A stretch of DNA of 64,000 nt from Bacteroidetes bacterium MedPE-SWsnd-G2 (GTDB lineage Bacteria; Bacteroidota; Bacteroidia; Flavobacteriales; Flavobacteriaceae). A program made the translations under genes and the position numbers. Under the pieces are notes generated by a model that was not told the origin of the DNA, did no database searches, and saw nothing but the letters and a program-made list of their open reading frames with translations. The DNA lies in contig MPDE01000002.1 in the NCBI GenBank assembly GCA_001874335.1, forward strand, positions 1 through 64,000, read 5' to 3'. Below are positions 8,561 to 17,897 of this stretch, in pieces (the first letter of the stretch is position 1; each line of letters begins with the position of its first letter).

Positions 8561-8591
8561 CAAAGTTAAACAAAAAATCAAGCCTTACAAC
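8561..8591 (-). promoter_or_regulatory. Predicted promoter of the pyrR operon
   Basis: On the minus strand, the -7 element TAACTTTG (8568-8561) fits TAnnTTTG, and GTTG (8591-8588) lies 19 nt upstream as a near-match to TTTG. The transcript would start near 8556, about 20 nt before the pyrR ATG. Confidence 0.5.
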
Positions 8592-8624
8592 CTAGCGATT
8601 AGCTAAAAGGTAATATATATAAAT

Positions 8625-8656
8625 AAAAAAAGCCTTCTCAATGAGAAGGCTTTTTA
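8625..8656 (-). terminator. Intrinsic terminator of rpsA
   Basis: Perfect 9-bp stem (8631-8639 with 8643-8651) around a 3-nt loop, flanked by A and T runs on each side. On the minus strand it ends the rpsA message 20 bp after its stop; it also insulates the pyr operon. Confidence 0.9.
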
Positions 8657-8675
8657 GATATTATAAAACAGAAAA

Positions 8676-10502
8676 TTAAGCTTTCCCGTCCATTTTATCT
8701 TTAAGAGCTTGTAAGGCATCATTAGCATCACCTAAAGTTGGTTTTGCTTCTGCTGCTTGATTACTTGCTTTTTTAGCTGCTGCTTTTACACTTGCTGCTT
8801 CTTCTTCCTTGAAGATAGCCATGTGAGATGCTACAACACGTTTGAATTCTTTATTAAATTCAATGATTTTAAACTCAGCAGTTTCACCTTTCTTAAGTTT
8901 AGAACCGTCTTCTTTTTCTAAATGACGAGATGGAATGAAAGCAACGATATCTTCGTTAAACTCTACAGTTGCACCTTTATCAACGATTTCAGAAATTTCA
9001 GCTGTATGAACAGTATTTAAAGCAAATTCAGTTTCGTATTTATCCCAAGGGTTATCTGTTGTTTGTTTGTGACCTAAACTTAATTTACGTCCTTCAACAT
9101 CCAATTCTAATACTACAACGTCTAATTTATCACCTACGTTACAGAATTCACTTGGGTGCTTAATTTTCTTAGTCCAAGATAAATCAGAGATATAAATTAA
9201 TCCGTCAATTCCTTCTTCTAATTCAACAAATACACCAAAGTTTGTAAAGTTACGTACTATACCAGTATGGTTAGAACCAACAGGGTATTTAGTAGTAATA
9301 TCTGTCCATGGGTCTGGAGTTAATTGCTTAATACCAAGAGACATTTTACGATCTTCTCTATCAAGAGTTAAGATAACTGCTTCGATTTCATCTCCTACAG
9401 AAACGAAGTCTTGAGCAGAACGTAAATGTGTAGACCAAGACATTTCACTAACGTGAACTAATCCTTCAACACCATCTGCAACTTCAATAAATGCACCATA
9501 ATCAGCAATTACAACAACCTTACCTTTTACTTTATCTCCAACTTTTACGTCTTCAGCTAAAGCTTCCCATGGGTGTTTGCTTAATTGTTTTAATCCTAAT
9601 TGGATTCTTGATTTGTTTTCATCAAAGTCAAGGATTACAACGTGAAGTTTTTGGTCTAATTCAACGATCTCATTTGGATGGTTGATTCTTGACCAAGAAA
9701 GATCTGTAATGTGAATTAATCCGTCAACACCTCCAAGGTCAATAAATACACCGTAAGAAGTAATGTTTTTAACCACACCTTCTAATACTTGACCTTTTTC
9801 TAATTGACCAATAATTTCTTTCTTTTGTTCTTCGATATCCGCTTCGATAAGCGCTTTATGAGAAACAACAATGTTTTTAAACTCGTGATTAATTTTCACA
9901 ACTTTAAATTCCATTGTTTTGTTTACGTATTGATCGTAATCTCTAATTGGTTTAACATCAATTTGAGAACCTGGTAAGAATGCTTCAATACCAAATACAT
10001 CTACAATCATACCACCTTTAGTTCTGCATTTTACAAAACCATTAACGATTTCTCCTGTATCATGTGCTGCATTTACACGATCCCATGCTTTAATTACACG
10101 AGCTTTTCTGTGAGATAATACTAATTGTCCACTTGCATCTTCACGAACGTCAATTAATACTTCTACCTTATCACCAACTTTTAAGTTAGGGTTGTAACGA
10201 AACTCATTTAAAGAGATTACACCTTCTGACTTAGCGTTGATGTCGATAATTGCATCACGATCTGAAATATGAATTACTTCACCTTCAACAACTTCGTCAT
10301 TTAAGGTATCAACAAAATTTTCAGATACTAATTTTTCAAATTCAACAAGTTTTTCATCCTCTACTTGGTCAATTCCTTCTTCGTAATTGTGCCAGTTAAA
10401 GTCTTTTAAAAATTGTTCTGGATTTGCTTGAGCTTCAGAGATTACTGGAGCTTCTACTAAAGTTGCTTCAACTTCAGCTGGGTTTGTTTTGTTTTCAGCC
10501 AT
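8676..10502 (-). CDS. rpsA: 30S ribosomal protein S1
   Basis: 608 residues with six S1 (OB-fold) RNA-binding domains in a row, recognisable from repeated blocks such as GVFIDLGGVDGLIHITDLSW, GAFIEVADGVEGLVHVSEMSW and GVFVELEEGIDGLIYISDLSW. S1 helps bring mRNA to the 30S subunit. This matters in Bacteroidota, where most messages lack a Shine-Dalgarno sequence. The acidic N-terminal 50 residues and the Ala/Lys-rich tail are lineage-specific extensions. The gene is monocistronic: a consensus promoter lies about 115 bp upstream, a structured leader follows, and a strong terminator lies 20 bp downstream. Confidence 0.97.
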   Translation of the reverse strand: MAENKTNPAEVEATLVEAPVISEAQANPEQFLKDFNWHNYEEGIDQVEDEKLVEFEKLVSENFVDTLNDEVVEGEVIHISDRDAIIDINAKSEGVISLNEFRYNPNLKVGDKVEVLIDVREDASGQLVLSHRKARVIKAWDRVNAAHDTGEIVNGFVKCRTKGGMIVDVFGIEAFLPGSQIDVKPIRDYDQYVNKTMEFKVVKINHEFKNIVVSHKALIEADIEEQKKEIIGQLEKGQVLEGVVKNITSYGVFIDLGGVDGLIHITDLSWSRINHPNEIVELDQKLHVVILDFDENKSRIQLGLKQLSKHPWEALAEDVKVGDKVKGKVVVIADYGAFIEVADGVEGLVHVSEMSWSTHLRSAQDFVSVGDEIEAVILTLDREDRKMSLGIKQLTPDPWTDITTKYPVGSNHTGIVRNFTNFGVFVELEEGIDGLIYISDLSWTKKIKHPSEFCNVGDKLDVVVLELDVEGRKLSLGHKQTTDNPWDKYETEFALNTVHTAEISEIVDKGATVEFNEDIVAFIPSRHLEKEDGSKLKKGETAEFKIIEFNKEFKRVVASHMAIFKEEEAASVKAAAKKASNQAAEAKPTLGDANDALQALKDKMDGKA

Positions 10503-10549
10503 TGCTGATAAAAATTTGTATTCTGACTGCTTTGGAGTATTTAAGCGCT

Positions 10550-10614
10550 AACACTCAGAAGTGTTATATTAAGTTTAGATAATCCCTTTTTACCTCCAAC
10601 ACACGCTAAAAAGG
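10550..10614 (-). promoter_or_regulatory. Structured 5' leader of rpsA with two hairpins
   Basis: The predicted transcript starts near 10613. Its first 30 nt form a perfect 8-bp hairpin (minus strand CCTTTTTA 10614-10607 with TAAAAAGG 10592-10585) whose 14-nt loop contains GGAGG (10597-10593). A second hairpin, AACACT / AGTGTT with a 4-nt loop, is at 10565-10550. Neither has a T run, so they are not terminators. A leader that folds and regulates S1 synthesis is known for rpsA in proteobacteria; a role here is inferred. Confidence 0.5.
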
Positions 10615-10618
10615 AGTG

Positions 10619-10650
10619 CAAAAGTAAAGCTAATTAACCTTAAAACCAAA
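10619..10650 (-). promoter_or_regulatory. Consensus Bacteroidota promoter of rpsA
   Basis: On the minus strand TTTG (10650-10647), 20 nt, then TACTTTTG (10626-10619): both elements match the Bacteroidota sigma-ABfr consensus perfectly. It gives a leader of about 110 nt before the rpsA ATG. Confidence 0.75.
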
Positions 10651-10772
10651 TAATTGAGAAAATCTGTAGCGCATAGATAAAATAATTCTAAATAACTCAT
10701 TTTCAGGTTTTTCATCTAAAACAAACAAGTATTTTCAATATCTTTAGATTAAACAATTAATCTAGTACTATT

Positions 10773-11150
10773 ATGGTTAAAGCTAAATACCAAGAAGTTT
10801 TAGACCTCGGAGCTTCATTACAAATTCAAAACGGGGATGTTCAAGAGTCAAATGGGGTGTTACATATTAAGGGAGAAGCAAGAACGCCTTACGAGAAAAA
10901 TATGTTATGGGATAAAATAAAAGCAATTGGTGGTGAATCTCCATCAGATATAGTTGCCGACATTACTATTAGAGACTCCAGTGTATATCATAGGCACGTG
11001 GTATCATCGGGAGATACGTTAGGTAAAATTGCAAAGCATTATTATGGAGACCCAATGAAATACCAAAATATATTTAATGCAAATACAGATATCTTGAAAA
11101 ACCCAGATGTTATTTTTCCCGATCAAGAATTAATTATACCAAATATTTAA
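10773..11150 (+). CDS. LysM domain protein with BON-like N-terminal part
   Basis: 125 residues, no signal peptide. The C-terminal half (about 72-125) is a LysM domain: HVVSSGDTLGKIAKHYYG, then NPDVIFPDQELIIPNI. The N-terminal half resembles a short BON-like segment (GVLHIKGEARTPYEKNML). The layout is like the small cytoplasmic YgaU/Kbp protein of enterobacteria, which binds potassium; such a role here is only suggested by architecture. The gene stands alone, diverging from rpsA, and converges on cmk. Confidence 0.8.
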   Translation: MVKAKYQEVLDLGASLQIQNGDVQESNGVLHIKGEARTPYEKNMLWDKIKAIGGESPSDIVADITIRDSSVYHRHVVSSGDTLGKIAKHYYGDPMKYQNIFNANTDILKNPDVIFPDQELIIPNI

Positions 11151-11181
11151 TACAAGGAAATTTCAAAAAAGACGTAGTAGT

Positions 11182-11877
11182 CTATTCAATATGATTAATA
11201 ATCTTATAAGCCATCTCTAAAACCTGATCAAATTGTTCGGTTTTAGTTAGGTGGCTATTATCAATTTCTATAGCGTCTTCGGCTTTTACTAAAGGTGAAT
11301 CTTCTCGGGTAGAATCTATATGGTCTCTCGACACCACATTTTCTAAAATATCTTTGAATTCCACATCATCCCCACTTGCAATAAGTTCATCATAACGTCT
11401 TTGAGCTCTGGTTTCTGCTGACGAGGTCATAAAAAGTTTCAACTCAGCATCTGGAAATACGACAGTTCCAATATCTCTGCCATCCATAACAACGCCTTTA
11501 AATTGTCCCATTCGCTGTTGTTGTTTGACTAACATTACTCGCACCTCTGATATGGCAGCTACTTGACTTACTTTGCGAGAAACCTCTAAGTTTCTTATTT
11601 GTCCTTCAACATTAACATCGTTCAAAAACACTTCTCCAATCCCCAATTTATTATTGAACTTGAAAAAAATAGTAAGGTTCGGTAAATCGTTTATCAGCCC
11701 TTCAACATCAAAATGATCATCCGAAATAAAGCCCTTATTCATAGCGTGCAAAGTCACAGCTCTGTACATGGCACCAGAATCGACATAAACGTAACCTAAA
11801 GCATTTGCTAATTGTTTGGCAATGGTACTTTTTCCTGTAGAAGAAAACCCATCTATTGCGATTGTAATTTTAGTCAT
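11182..11877 (-). CDS. cmk: Cytidylate kinase
   Basis: 231 residues. It phosphorylates CMP and dCMP with ATP. The P-loop DGFSSTGKSTIAKQLA is at about 9-24; VDSGAMYRAVTLHAM and MDGRDIGTVVFPDAELK are typical cytidylate kinase blocks, as is RAQRRYDEL in the LID region. Its ATG (11875-11877) overlaps the end of porQ by 8 bp, so the two genes are translationally coupled. The porQ-cmk pairing is, as far as I know, frequent in Flavobacteriia and does not imply a shared function. Confidence 0.96.
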   Translation of the reverse strand: MTKITIAIDGFSSTGKSTIAKQLANALGYVYVDSGAMYRAVTLHAMNKGFISDDHFDVEGLINDLPNLTIFFKFNNKLGIGEVFLNDVNVEGQIRNLEVSRKVSQVAAISEVRVMLVKQQQRMGQFKGVVMDGRDIGTVVFPDAELKLFMTSSAETRAQRRYDELIASGDDVEFKDILENVVSRDHIDSTREDSPLVKAEDAIEIDNSHLTKTEQFDQVLEMAYKIINHIE

Positions 11878-12895
11878 TATTAAAATCTATTTGAAGGCCA
11901 AAGAAATTGGTGTTTGAGGCACCGGCATATCTAGCATGGGTATAGCTAAATCTCATTTTATTCATTTTAATCCCCACTCCAAATGATAATCCAGAAAAAT
12001 TACGCTGCTCTTCAATTCGCAATTCTTCAGATCTTCTAAAATTATAAGCTAATCTCAAATTAAATCCTCTGTCGGGAAATAACTCTGCGCCAATAATTGT
12101 ATGTCTTAACACTTCATTAAAAAAGCCCACCTCTTCTTGAGTTTGGTTTCCATCTAAATCTGTTACTGCTCTCGCAGGATTAGATACACCAATTGGCCAT
12201 TTCTGTAAATTTTCGAAGGTTAAATGCCAACGTAAAGGTACGTTTTCTAATTTTTGTGACAAACCTAAAATCACTTCAAAAGGAATAGGTTCGTTCAAAT
12301 CTGCATAAGTTGTAATCTGACCTCCCATATTTCGTAAAGACAGCGCAGCATTAAAGTTTATCTTTTCATTTATATACATGGCACCAACATCAAATGCAGC
12401 TCCAAACGAATTATACTGTTCTAACTTTGAAGTTATTAGTTTTAAGTTTGCACCTACATAAAAATCGGAATGAGGAAAATTATAGGCATAACCAAAAGAT
12501 AAAGCGGCTTCATTACCTGAGAACGAACCTGTCGGCATACCGTTCAAATCATAACCGTCAAAACTCCCATAATTAATATAACTCATACCAATATGAAGGG
12601 TTTGCACTCTCCTATCCCACGTATAAGCATAGGCAGCCGAACCATAACTTATCCCACCTAAATAACTTGAGTAATTTAATGCCAATTGGTTATGCATTTT
12701 GAAGTTAATGGTTGCGGGATTGTAAAACGGACTTGTAACATCATGGTCATAAGTAGTAATGACCCTTCCCCCCAATGCTGCTTGACGCGGCGAGGACAAT
12801 AAATTTAAAAACTGATAGGTAGTTTCTCCACCTACTTGTGCTAATAAAGTAGTCGAAAAACAAATAAGTAGTAAGGTGGCAATCCGTTTTAACAT
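11870..12895 (-). CDS. porQ: Type IX secretion system protein PorQ
   Basis: 341 residues with signal peptide (ending TTLLAQ, about 1-19) and an outer-membrane beta-barrel of the UPF0164/PorV-like kind. The N-terminal block TYQFLNLLSSPRQAALGG and the end FGLQIDFNND match PorQ. With PorU, PorV and PorZ, PorQ forms the surface attachment complex that removes the C-terminal signal of T9SS cargo and links it to the surface. It is upstream of and overlaps cmk. The only promoter trace is TTACTTTG (12911-12904, minus strand), one base from consensus. Confidence 0.9.
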   Translation of the reverse strand: MLKRIATLLLICFSTTLLAQVGGETTYQFLNLLSSPRQAALGGRVITTYDHDVTSPFYNPATINFKMHNQLALNYSSYLGGISYGSAAYAYTWDRRVQTLHIGMSYINYGSFDGYDLNGMPTGSFSGNEAALSFGYAYNFPHSDFYVGANLKLITSKLEQYNSFGAAFDVGAMYINEKINFNAALSLRNMGGQITTYADLNEPIPFEVILGLSQKLENVPLRWHLTFENLQKWPIGVSNPARAVTDLDGNQTQEEVGFFNEVLRHTIIGAELFPDRGFNLRLAYNFRRSEELRIEEQRNFSGLSFGVGIKMNKMRFSYTHARYAGASNTNFFGLQIDFNND

Positions 12896-12958
12896 AGGTG
12901 ATGCAAAGTAAATAAATCTTACTTAAAACGAGATAAAGATTAATTTATTTTTGAGCAT

Positions 12959-12990
12959 AAAAAAACCCATCTAAAAAGATGGGCTTTTTT
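12959..12990 (-). terminator. Intrinsic terminator of lon
   Basis: Stem CCCATCT (12966-12972) with AGATGGG (12977-12983), AAAA loop, flanked by A and T runs. It directly follows the stop of lon on the minus strand and could also act for the plus strand. Confidence 0.88.
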
Positions 12991-15441
12991 CTATAACGTC
13001 TTAGCGTTTTTTACTTTAGTTTCTGTGATTGCTATCTTAACCACATCTAACATGTCTGAGACATAATGAAAGGTTAATCCTTTGAGATAATCTTGATTAA
13101 TTTCTTCAATATCCTTTCTGTTATCCTCACACAATAATATCTCTTTAATCTTAGCTCGTTTTGCAGCAAGAATTTTTTCTTTAATTCCACCAACAGGTAG
13201 CACTTTTCCTCTAAGGGTAATTTCTCCTGTCATTGCTAAACTTTTCTTTACACGCTTTTGTGTGTATAAAGATACTAGGGATGTTAACATTGTTACACCG
13301 GCACTTGGACCATCTTTAGGTGTTGCTCCTTCTGGCACATGAATATGAACATTGTATTTTTCAAATACTTCGGGGTTAACACCTAATACATCTGCATTTG
13401 CTTTAATATATTCCATTGCAATGGTTGCAGACTCTTTCATCACTTTACCAAGGTTACCTGTAATACTTAGGTTGCCTTTTCCTTTAGATAAAATAGATTC
13501 GATAAATAATATATCTCCTCCTACTCTTGTCCAAGCTAAGCCTGTTACAACACCAGCAACATTATTGTTTTCGTATTTATCACGTTCTAATCTTGGTGGT
13601 CCTAAAATTTCAATTAAATCTTCGTTAGAAATTTTTGGTTCATAAGCTTCTTCCATAGCAATATTTTTGGCCGCATATCGCACCGTTTTTGCTATTTGCT
13701 TTTCCAAACCTCTAACACCAGATTCTCTTGTGTATCCTTCAACAATTTTCTCTAATTGTGGTTTTGCTATTTTAATATGTTTAGGTTCTAAACCATGTTC
13801 TTCAATCTGTTTAGGCAATAAATGGCGCTTAGAAATTTCAACTTTTTCTTCAATCGTATATCCAGAAACATTAATGATTTCCATTCTATCTAGCAACGCA
13901 GGTTGAATGGTATTCAGACTATTTGAAGTTGCTATAAACATAACCTTAGACAAATCGAAGCCCATTTCTAAGAAATTATCATAGAAGGCACTATTTTGCT
14001 CAGGATCTAAAACTTCTAACATCGCAGAAGATGGATCTCCTTGATGACTATTAGATAATTTATCAATCTCATCTAAAACAAATACTGGGTTTGAAGTTCC
14101 GGCCTTTTTAAGACTCTGAATAATACGTCCTGGCATCGCTCCAATATAAGTTTTTCTATGCCCTCTAATTTCAGCTTCATCTCTCAATCCACCCAGTGAA
14201 ATTCTAACATATTCTCTTCCCAATGCTTCTGCAATAGATTTCCCCAATGAAGTTTTACCAACACCTGGAGGTCCATATAAACACAAGATTGGAGATTTCA
14301 TATCATTTCGCAGTTTTAATACTGCTAAATATTCTATTATTCTCTTTTTGACGTCTTCTAATCCGTAATGATCTCTATCCAAAATTTTCTTAGCGCGTTT
14401 TAAATCAAATTTATCTTCGCTAAACTCATTCCATGGTAAATCCAAGAATAAATCTAAATAATTACGCTGAATAGAATATTCTGCAACCTGAGGATTCATA
14501 CGTTGCATTTTCATCAATTCCTTATTAAAATGCTCTCCTACTTTAGCATCCCAAGTTTTAGTTTTAGCACGCTTTCGCATTTCTTCTAACTCCTCATCAT
14601 AAGATACACCACCAAGTTCTTCTTGAATCGTTTTCATTTGTTGATGCAAGAAATACTCTCTTTGTTGCTGATTTAAATCGCTTTGTACTTTAGATTGAAT
14701 ATCATTTTTCAACTCCAATTTTTGAAGTTCGGTATTCATGATTTTTAAAGTCGCTAACGCTCTATCTTTTAAATCATTTATCTCCAACAAACTTTGCTTT
14801 TCAGCCACAGAAAGATTCATATTAGATGATACAAAGTTTACTAGAAACGATGTACTCTCAATATTTTTAATTGCAAAAGAAGCTTCTGTTGGAATGGTTG
14901 GGCTCTCCTTTATAATCTTCAAGGATAATTCTTTAATAGAATCAATAATAGCCACAAACTCCTCATTATCCTGCTCAGGTTTCGTTTCAGAAACATTTTT
15001 TACCGTCGCATTTAAATAAGGCTCTTCAGTCACTATAGTATCAATTTCAAAGCGCTTTTTACCTTGAATAATAATTGTAGTATTACCATCAGGCATTTTT
15101 AGCACTTTCAAAATACGAGCAACTGTACCTGTAGTATTTATATCTGAAGCCTTCGGATCTTCAACACTTTCATCCTTTTGAGAAACAACACCAATAACTT
15201 TAGACCCATTATTTGCATCATTAATAAGTTTAATAGACTTATCACGACCTGCAGTAATAGGAATTACAACCCCAGGAAATAATACCGTATTACGTAATGG
15301 TAATATGGGTAGTGACTCTGGTAAGGTTTCGTTATTTATTTCTTCCTCATCTTCGGGAGTCATTAAAGGAATTAATTCTGAATTTTCATCGAAATCCTGA
15401 AATGACAAACTGTCAAGACTTAAAAAATTAGATTTTGCCAT
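12991..15441 (-). CDS. lon: ATP-dependent protease Lon (endopeptidase La)
   Basis: 816 residues: N-terminal substrate-binding LON domain (about 43-240), coiled helical part, AAA+ domain with Walker A GPPGVGKT at 390-397, and C-terminal serine protease domain with catalytic Ser713 (KDGPSAGV) and Lys756 (GGIKEK). Lon degrades misfolded and regulatory proteins in the cytoplasm. The first 40 acidic residues are an extension usual in Bacteroidota. Monocistronic, ended by a strong hairpin. No heat-shock operator (CIRCE) was seen in the 230 bp upstream. Confidence 0.97.
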   Translation of the reverse strand: MAKSNFLSLDSLSFQDFDENSELIPLMTPEDEEEINNETLPESLPILPLRNTVLFPGVVIPITAGRDKSIKLINDANNGSKVIGVVSQKDESVEDPKASDINTTGTVARILKVLKMPDGNTTIIIQGKKRFEIDTIVTEEPYLNATVKNVSETKPEQDNEEFVAIIDSIKELSLKIIKESPTIPTEASFAIKNIESTSFLVNFVSSNMNLSVAEKQSLLEINDLKDRALATLKIMNTELQKLELKNDIQSKVQSDLNQQQREYFLHQQMKTIQEELGGVSYDEELEEMRKRAKTKTWDAKVGEHFNKELMKMQRMNPQVAEYSIQRNYLDLFLDLPWNEFSEDKFDLKRAKKILDRDHYGLEDVKKRIIEYLAVLKLRNDMKSPILCLYGPPGVGKTSLGKSIAEALGREYVRISLGGLRDEAEIRGHRKTYIGAMPGRIIQSLKKAGTSNPVFVLDEIDKLSNSHQGDPSSAMLEVLDPEQNSAFYDNFLEMGFDLSKVMFIATSNSLNTIQPALLDRMEIINVSGYTIEEKVEISKRHLLPKQIEEHGLEPKHIKIAKPQLEKIVEGYTRESGVRGLEKQIAKTVRYAAKNIAMEEAYEPKISNEDLIEILGPPRLERDKYENNNVAGVVTGLAWTRVGGDILFIESILSKGKGNLSITGNLGKVMKESATIAMEYIKANADVLGVNPEVFEKYNVHIHVPEGATPKDGPSAGVTMLTSLVSLYTQKRVKKSLAMTGEITLRGKVLPVGGIKEKILAAKRAKIKEILLCEDNRKDIEEINQDYLKGLTFHYVSDMLDVVKIAITETKVKNAKTL

Positions 15442-15672
15442 AAATATATCTTGTCATTCTGTCACTTATTAAGCCACAGAATTTTGTTTTAATAATTTAA
15501 ACTTCTGTTCAATATTGCTGATTATCAGTATAATCACATACCTTTATCCTAATCAGTCATGTAATTAAATCAATTGTTATGCCAATTAGCAAAACTCGTA
15601 ATGCAACTTTTTTTTGTAAAAACTGTAACATAACCTTTTAAAGTGCATCTTTAAATAAAACAACAATAGTTT

Positions 15673-16248
15673 TTGACACTAACCACCGAAAATATTGATA
15701 ACGTTTTAGAGCTTTGCAAGTCGGGAAACCAACAAGCTCAATTAGAAATCTATAACAGATATTATAAAGCGATGTACAATACATCCTTTAGAATTGTTAA
15801 GGATAGCTACATTGCTGAGGATATTATGCAGGAATCGTTTTTAACTGCTTTTTCTAAACTTTCTTCGCTCAAAATAAATAGCACATTTAGTGCTTGGTTA
15901 AAACGTATTGTAATTAACAATAGTATAAGCTATTACAATAAGCATCAAAAAACTATAAATGTACCCTTGGATGATGTGATTTATAAAGTTGAAGATCATC
16001 AAGGTATAGTTGAAGATTACGATGCAACATCAATAAAAGCCAGAAGTATTATTGAAATGCTTAATGGATTGAAAGAAAATTATAAAATGGGACTTACACT
16101 CCACTTAATTGAAGGTTATGATTATGAAGAGATAAGTGAAATAATGAGCATTTCATATGCTAATTGTAGAACATTAATATCAAGAGCCAAAGACAGTTTA
16201 AGAAAAAAAATAAGTACCCAAAACGAATTTAAAAACAGTGCCTTATGA
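15673..16248 (+). CDS. ECF-type RNA polymerase sigma factor
   Basis: 191 residues with sigma-70 region 2 (YKAMYNTSFRIVKDSYIAED, about 31-50, and the MQESFLTAF segment) and region 4 (EGYDYEEISEIMSISYANCR, with RTLISRAKDSLRKK). The start is TTG at 15673: an in-frame stop lies two codons upstream and the first in-frame ATG would remove region 2, so TTG is forced. The stop overlaps the next start as ATGA, so the membrane protein is translated together with it. This is the classic arrangement of an ECF sigma factor and its anti-sigma factor. The targets probably include its own operon. Confidence 0.93.
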   Translation: MTLTTENIDNVLELCKSGNQQAQLEIYNRYYKAMYNTSFRIVKDSYIAEDIMQESFLTAFSKLSSLKINSTFSAWLKRIVINNSISYYNKHQKTINVPLDDVIYKVEDHQGIVEDYDATSIKARSIIEMLNGLKENYKMGLTLHLIEGYDYEEISEIMSISYANCRTLISRAKDSLRKKISTQNEFKNSAL

Positions 16249-16814
16249 AAAAGGATAATATAGATAAGCTATTTGAGAACCTAAATTCAGACTTTGATGT
16301 CGAGCAACCAAATTTAGGTCACGACTTAAGGTTTTTAAAGAAACTAGAGCTTCAAAACAAGAACACCCAGCCACTTGTAGAAAATAACTCAGGTTGGTCT
16401 GTTTGGAAGAAGGCCTTTGCTGTAGCTGCCGTTGTAGTTTTAGTATTGACCTTTGCGCTCGGGACTCAACAAAATAATCAATCTCATGATTTAGCAAGTG
16501 TATCACCAGAAATGGCTGTGACACAAGATTTCTTTACAAATGCCATTCAAGTAGAATTAAAAAACATAAACTTAGAGCGCACGCCAGAAACGAGTGCTTT
16601 AATTGACAAAGCATTAATACGCTTAACAAGTTTAGAACAAGCGTACGATAATTTAAAATTAGATTTAGAAAGCAGTGGTCAAGACCAAAGAGTTATTTAC
16701 GCTATGATTTCTAATTTTCAAACACGAATCGATTTATTACAAAATGTCTTAGACAACATAAAAGAAGTTAAACAATTAAATCAATCAAATAATGAGAACT
16801 CAAATACTATATAA
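16245..16814 (+). CDS. Single-pass membrane protein, probable anti-sigma factor
   Basis: 189 residues: a cytoplasmic N-terminal part of about 54 residues, one membrane helix (about 55-73, AFAVAAVVVLVLTFALG), and a periplasmic helical part of about 115 residues. The N-terminal motif NLGHDLRFLKKL resembles the GHxxRFxxKL start seen in Bacteroidota anti-sigma-like proteins, although no zinc-binding HxxxCxxC motif is present. The gene starts inside the stop codon of the sigma factor (ATGA) and its own end overlaps the next gene by 23 bp. Context and topology argue for an anti-sigma factor; the family is not certain. Confidence 0.72.
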   Translation: MKKDNIDKLFENLNSDFDVEQPNLGHDLRFLKKLELQNKNTQPLVENNSGWSVWKKAFAVAAVVVLVLTFALGTQQNNQSHDLASVSPEMAVTQDFFTNAIQVELKNINLERTPETSALIDKALIRLTSLEQAYDNLKLDLESSGQDQRVIYAMISNFQTRIDLLQNVLDNIKEVKQLNQSNNENSNTI

Positions 16815-17883
16815 ACTTTTATGTGTTGCCTTATTAATTCCGGCCTTATCTCTCGGAAATAATGTAAAGAAAGGAAAACACAGTTTAGAAAAAACGATAA
16901 CCAAAGAGTACAAGGTTAGCCCAAACGCTCAATTAAAGGTAGACAATAGTTATGGTAATATTAATGTGGTAACCTGGACAGAAAACAGAGTTGTCATAGA
17001 AGTTACTATACAAACTAAAGGTAATGACCTAGAGCGTGTTCAAAAGAAATTGGATGATATAGATGTAGAATTTTCTGCTTCAAGTGATTTGGTTAGTGCC
17101 AAAACTATATTTAATAAGGGAAATTCAAAATCTTGGTGGAAATGGAATAATAACAATAATGTTAATATGAAGATTAACTACCTGATAAAATTACCAATTA
17201 CCAATAGTGTAAATTTAGACAATAACTACGGAAGCATTAATGTCGGTAAACTTGAAGGACGAGCAGTAATTAGCTGTGATTACGGAAAAATCACCACCAA
17301 AGAATTAATGGCTGAAGACAATGTTTTATCATTTGATTACACCAATAATTGCATATTTGAATATATAAATTCAGGGAAAATAAATGCAGATTATAGCAGC
17401 TTTACACTTGAAAGCACAAAAAACATTATCATTTCTGCAGATTACTCGAACTCTACTATAGAAGTTGCCGAAGATGTGTCTTATAATTGTGATTACGGTA
17501 ATATGAAAATCAATATTGCAAATAACATTACCGGTAACGGAGATTACCTTACCACGCGTATTGGGGCGGTTTATAAGAACGTAAGTTTAAAGGCAGATTA
17601 TGGTTCTATCAAAATTGATAGAATGACAGAAAAGGCAGGCAATTTAACGATACAGTCGGACTACGTAGGGATTACTATTGGCTATGAAGAAGGGTATAAC
17701 TTCGATTTCGACATCGATTTAGAATATGCATCATTAAGTCAAAATGGTTCTTTTGAATTTATGAAAAAACGTGTTGAATCAACTGATAAATACTTTTCAG
17801 GATATCACGGTTCATCTAACAGCGGGAATCTAATAAAAATTACTTCTGACTATGGAAGTGTGAATTTTAAACAAGTTAATTAA
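16792..17883 (+). CDS. Exported beta-repeat protein (DUF4097-like)
   Basis: 363 residues with a signal peptide (about 1-22, ending LSLG). The rest is a series of short strands, each with a DYG or NYG turn: SYGNINVV, NYGSINVG, DYGKITTK, DYGNMKINI, DYGSIKID, SDYGSVNFK. This pattern is typical of the DUF4097/DUF2807-type right-handed beta-helix or adhesin-like proteins of Bacteroidota. Location is periplasm or outer membrane; no lipobox or T9SS signal is seen. Third gene of the sigma-factor operon, overlapping the second by 23 bp, so probably an output of the envelope response rather than a part of the sensor. Function unknown. Confidence 0.78.
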   Translation: MRTQILYKLLCVALLIPALSLGNNVKKGKHSLEKTITKEYKVSPNAQLKVDNSYGNINVVTWTENRVVIEVTIQTKGNDLERVQKKLDDIDVEFSASSDLVSAKTIFNKGNSKSWWKWNNNNNVNMKINYLIKLPITNSVNLDNNYGSINVGKLEGRAVISCDYGKITTKELMAEDNVLSFDYTNNCIFEYINSGKINADYSSFTLESTKNIIISADYSNSTIEVAEDVSYNCDYGNMKINIANNITGNGDYLTTRIGAVYKNVSLKADYGSIKIDRMTEKAGNLTIQSDYVGITIGYEEGYNFDFDIDLEYASLSQNGSFEFMKKRVESTDKYFSGYHGSSNSGNLIKITSDYGSVNFKQVN

Positions 17884-17897
17884 TAAAAACTACAACC

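Noticed and set aside
8536-8630. PyrR-type attenuator before pyrR
   Set aside because: No terminator/antiterminator pair is seen; the only hairpin belongs to rpsA and lies upstream of the predicted pyrR promoter.
13352-15019. Several plus-strand open frames inside lon
   Set aside because: They are shadows of the lon reading frame, and their composition (many Ser, Ile, Phe) is that of an antisense frame.
16243-16524. Minus-strand open frame of 93 codons opposite the anti-sigma-like gene
   Set aside because: It lies wholly inside a well supported plus-strand gene, has no start signal and no recognisable protein features.
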